A stretch of 6,285 nt of DNA from Candidatus Saccharimonadota bacterium (GTDB taxonomy: Bacteria; Patescibacteriota; Saccharimonadia; Saccharimonadales; Saccharimonadaceae). The stretch covers positions 1-6,285 of the forward strand of contig JAUMYE010000058.1 of assembly GCA_030528815.1 (NCBI GenBank), written 5' to 3'. The position numbers and the translations under genes are program-made. The notes beneath the pieces are model-generated. The model was given only the letters and a program-made list of their open reading frames with translations, did not search any database and was not told the origin of the DNA. Positions 4,747-6,285 of this stretch are shown one piece after another (the first letter of the stretch is position 1; each line of letters opens with the position of its first letter).

Positions 4747-5622
4747 TTATTCTATAATTCCGCCATCGCAGACGTTTCTATAGATTAGCTCGCCGTCTTT
4801 TGAAAGAGTTTCTTCGCCGTGGAACTCTTCGAGTGTACCCTCAACCTTGAACTCATAGACGAAGCCATCGCGCTCAAACTTGCGTGGACCACGAACCGGG
4901 ATAACTTCCTTGTCTTCGCCAACCATGCTAAGAGCAGGGCGCAAAACGGCATCCATAGCCGCCTCGGACATATCTGGGCGTAGCGTAACGCCGCGGTAAT
5001 TCATGCCCCATTTTGGCGCGCCTTCGCCAAGATATACGACTTCTTCGCCCATAAACTTAACGCCGCCAAAATATGTATCGTGGTAGGCGATACGCTCTTC
5101 GCCGAGTGCGGATTCGTAATGGTAATCGTTGGAACCCTCGCGACTTGAAGTAGTCTTGGCTTCATCGCCGCTAGCATAGGTTTGTTTCTTGGCTTCAATT
5201 AGGAAATCTGCGAGCTGTTGAAGATCGAAACCATCATAGCGTGGCAGCTGGTGCTCTGGAAGGCCAATACTTAGAGCGTATTCGCGCATAGCGGAGTAAT
5301 CTTCGCGGCTCTTGCGGTTAATCTTGAAGATCTTGTTATTAAAGACAACGTAATGAACGTCTGCATTCTTGAAGTCGCAGTACCAGTTTCCGATATGTTC
5401 GGTGTCGATAGACTGGCTTAGGAGTTGGACGGCTTCCTCGATTTTGTCTTCGGAAATCTCGACGTCGTCGCAAGTCCACTGTTCGAGCCAAGGAGTTTCA
5501 TGAGCTTCCTCGACCTTCTCGACTTCTTGATTAACAATAGAAAGTAATCCTTGGCTGGCTAGTTCTTTGACTAGGCTAGGATTCTTTAAGCTTTCTTCAA
5601 TAATAATTCCGCGGTAATTCAT
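4747..5622 (-). CDS. Two-domain protein: CPR-type N-terminal domain fused to a DUF5680-like domain
   Basis: A 291-residue, acidic, probably cytoplasmic protein without signal peptide or membrane helix. Residues 1-128 (NYRGIIIEESL at the start, TPWLEQWT at 43-50, WYCDFKNADVHYVVF at 80-94, KIFKINR at 97-103, GLPEHQL at 120-126) resemble a hypothetical protein family I recall mainly from CPR genomes; this is memory, not a search. Residues 133-291 match the pattern of DUF5680, often found beside HTH regulators: FLIEAKKQTYASG, YHDTYFGGVKFMGEEVVY, APKWGMNYRG, RGPRKF, EEFHGEETL, YRNVCDGGII. The biochemical role of both parts is unknown. ATG 5622 has no Shine-Dalgarno; an extended -10 six bases upstream suggests leaderless translation. 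It is bounded by terminators on both sides, so it is a single-gene unit. Confidence 0.85.
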   Translation of the reverse strand: MNYRGIIIEESLKNPSLVKELASQGLLSIVNQEVEKVEEAHETPWLEQWTCDDVEISEDKIEEAVQLLSQSIDTEHIGNWYCDFKNADVHYVVFNNKIFKINRKSREDYSAMREYALSIGLPEHQLPRYDGFDLQQLADFLIEAKKQTYASGDEAKTTSSREGSNDYHYESALGEERIAYHDTYFGGVKFMGEEVVYLGEGAPKWGMNYRGVTLRPDMSEAAMDAVLRPALSMVGEDKEVIPVRGPRKFERDGFVYEFKVEGTLEEFHGEETLSKDGELIYRNVCDGGIIE

Positions 5623-5628
5623 GGCTTT

Positions 5629-5637
5629 AGTTTAGCA
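5629..5637 (-). promoter_or_regulatory. Possible extended -10 for the DUF5680-like gene
   Basis: TGCTAAACT on the minus strand fits TGnTAnnnT with 4 of 6 hexamer matches, and ends six bases before the ATG at 5622. This is the same -10 to ATG distance seen for the sortase start at 2232. No Shine-Dalgarno is present. An alternative TAAAAT lies about 12 bases further upstream. Confidence 0.35.
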
Positions 5638-5669
5638 TTATTTTAGTACATGAGATATGTAGCGGCATG

Positions 5670-5701
5670 AAAAAGCGCGTCATTGCTGGCGCGCTTTTTT
5701 T
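5670..5701. terminator. Bidirectional intrinsic terminator
   Basis: AAAAAGCGCG (5670-5679) pairs perfectly with CGCGCTTTTT (5690-5699) around a 10-base loop. The plus strand ends in seven Ts (5695-5701) and the minus strand in TTTTTC. It lies 22 bases after the stop of the gene at 5724 and should end that minus-strand transcript before the DUF5680-like gene. Confidence 0.88.
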
Positions 5702-5723
5702 GAGTGTGTCTTAGGAGGTAATG

Positions 5724-6285
5724 TCATTTCGTTTCCTCGCTCGAAGACGCTGCGATAGCGATCTTGAGAAGCTCAATAACATCATGGCGGGCTAATGTAT
5801 AATTGCCGCCACAGTTTTCGCCGCCTAATCCGTCCTCAGAGAACAGATACTCGAATAAATACACAATGAAGTCGTCGAAATACGTGTTGAAGACGTCTAG
5901 CCAAGCTTCGACGGTATTAGTATCGAAGCTAGAGGAGTTATAGCTGTCGAAAATGTTGGTAAACATGTTGTCAAGTGCATCAACAGTATTTCTGTAGGTC
6001 TCATCGTCTGACTTGAACTTAGAGAGCCGATCATATTCACGCTCTATGATGCCAAGGTTTTCGATAATAATGTCTGTATATTTCTTGATGTTCGGCCTCA
6101 GTACGGCACCAGTGCGAGCGATTAGTGCGAGCTTCTGGGCTACGCCGTGCGTGGTGCAGAGCGGGAACTCGATATAGAGCGGCTGTGACTCGGCTTCGTC
6201 ATCTTCCTCGATGGCATATGATGCGTCACTGATCGCAGTTGCTGCGATAAGTAAAGCGAGTAATTCTTTTGAGCGAGATATGATT
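5724..6285 (-). CDS. Secreted protein of unknown function (5' partial)
   Basis: The frame is open from the window edge down to the TGA at 5724-5726, giving 186 visible residues. There is no start codon before the hydrophobic stretch, so the beginning lies outside the window and an internal ATG at 5966 is not the real start. Visible residues 1-24 (SRSKELLALL, AATAISDASYA) look like a signal peptide with a probable cut after SYA. The mature part is acidic (EEDDEAE just after the cut), then mostly helical, with aromatic and Asp-rich helices near the end (for example FNTYFDDFIVYLFEYLF). Two cysteines are visible, one in PLCTTHG and one in GENCGGN. I recognise no family. It ends just before a bidirectional terminator, and no other gene in the window explains its role. 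Extracellular location is inferred from the leader. Confidence 0.75.
   Translation of the reverse strand, partial: IISRSKELLALLIAATAISDASYAIEEDDEAESQPLYIEFPLCTTHGVAQKLALIARTGAVLRPNIKKYTDIIIENLGIIEREYDRLSKFKSDDETYRNTVDALDNMFTNIFDSYNSSSFDTNTVEAWLDVFNTYFDDFIVYLFEYLFSEDGLGGENCGGNYTLARHDVIELLKIAIAASSSEETK

Noticed and set aside
5667..5714. 15-residue plus-strand peptide MKKRVIAGALFLSVS resembling a signal peptide
   Set aside because: It lies almost entirely in a perfect terminator hairpin, has no Shine-Dalgarno and has no continuation after the stop.
5721..5795. Plus-strand ATG right after AGGAGGT (24 codons)
   Set aside because: The ribosome site is only a base or two from the ATG, and the frame is antisense to the secreted protein gene.

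Overview
The window looks like a piece of a small-genome, monoderm-like bacterium that uses the standard stop codons (TAA and TGA both close clear genes) and has mid-range GC. The pilin and sortase are of Gram-positive type. One protein (4747-5622) has an N-terminal half I recall mainly from Patescibacteria/CPR genomes, MetK is shortened, and the genes are tightly packed. Candidatus Saccharibacteria (TM7) or a close relative is my best guess, but this is inference; no rRNA or taxonomic marker is present.

Left part, + strand (1-3095): a pilus locus. It holds the 3' part of a small Cna-B/SpaA-like exported protein with a plain membrane anchor and no LPXTG signal, then a 526-residue backbone pilin with signal peptide, D1, isopeptide D2, Cna-B domain with E-box, and LPFTG sorting signal, then a two-TM class C sortase. 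Although the genes are adjacent, the sequence suggests separate transcription. A strong promoter lies inside the end of the first gene, a terminator follows the pilin, and a perfect extended -10 sits directly before the sortase start.

Middle, - strand (3059-4174): metK, convergent with the sortase and overlapping its 3' end by 37 bp. It is preceded by a clear SAM-I (S-box) riboswitch whose closing P1 helix includes the first two bases of the metK start codon and encloses the Shine-Dalgarno. This is a compact design for translational feedback by S-adenosylmethionine.

Right part, - strand (4221-6285): three single-gene units, each ending in an intrinsic terminator. They are a 105-residue coiled-coil protein of unknown function, whose Shine-Dalgarno sits in the loop of a perfect hairpin; a 291-residue two-part protein (CPR-type N-terminal domain plus DUF5680-like C-terminal domain); and a 5'-truncated secreted protein of unknown function. 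I see no mobile element, CRISPR array, tRNA or rRNA, and no gene-free stretch longer than about 215 bases. The best candidates for something undescribed are the divergent mini-pilus (membrane-anchored accessory subunit, lid-less sortase, cysteine-paired pilin without a YPKN motif) and the start-codon-closing SAM riboswitch.
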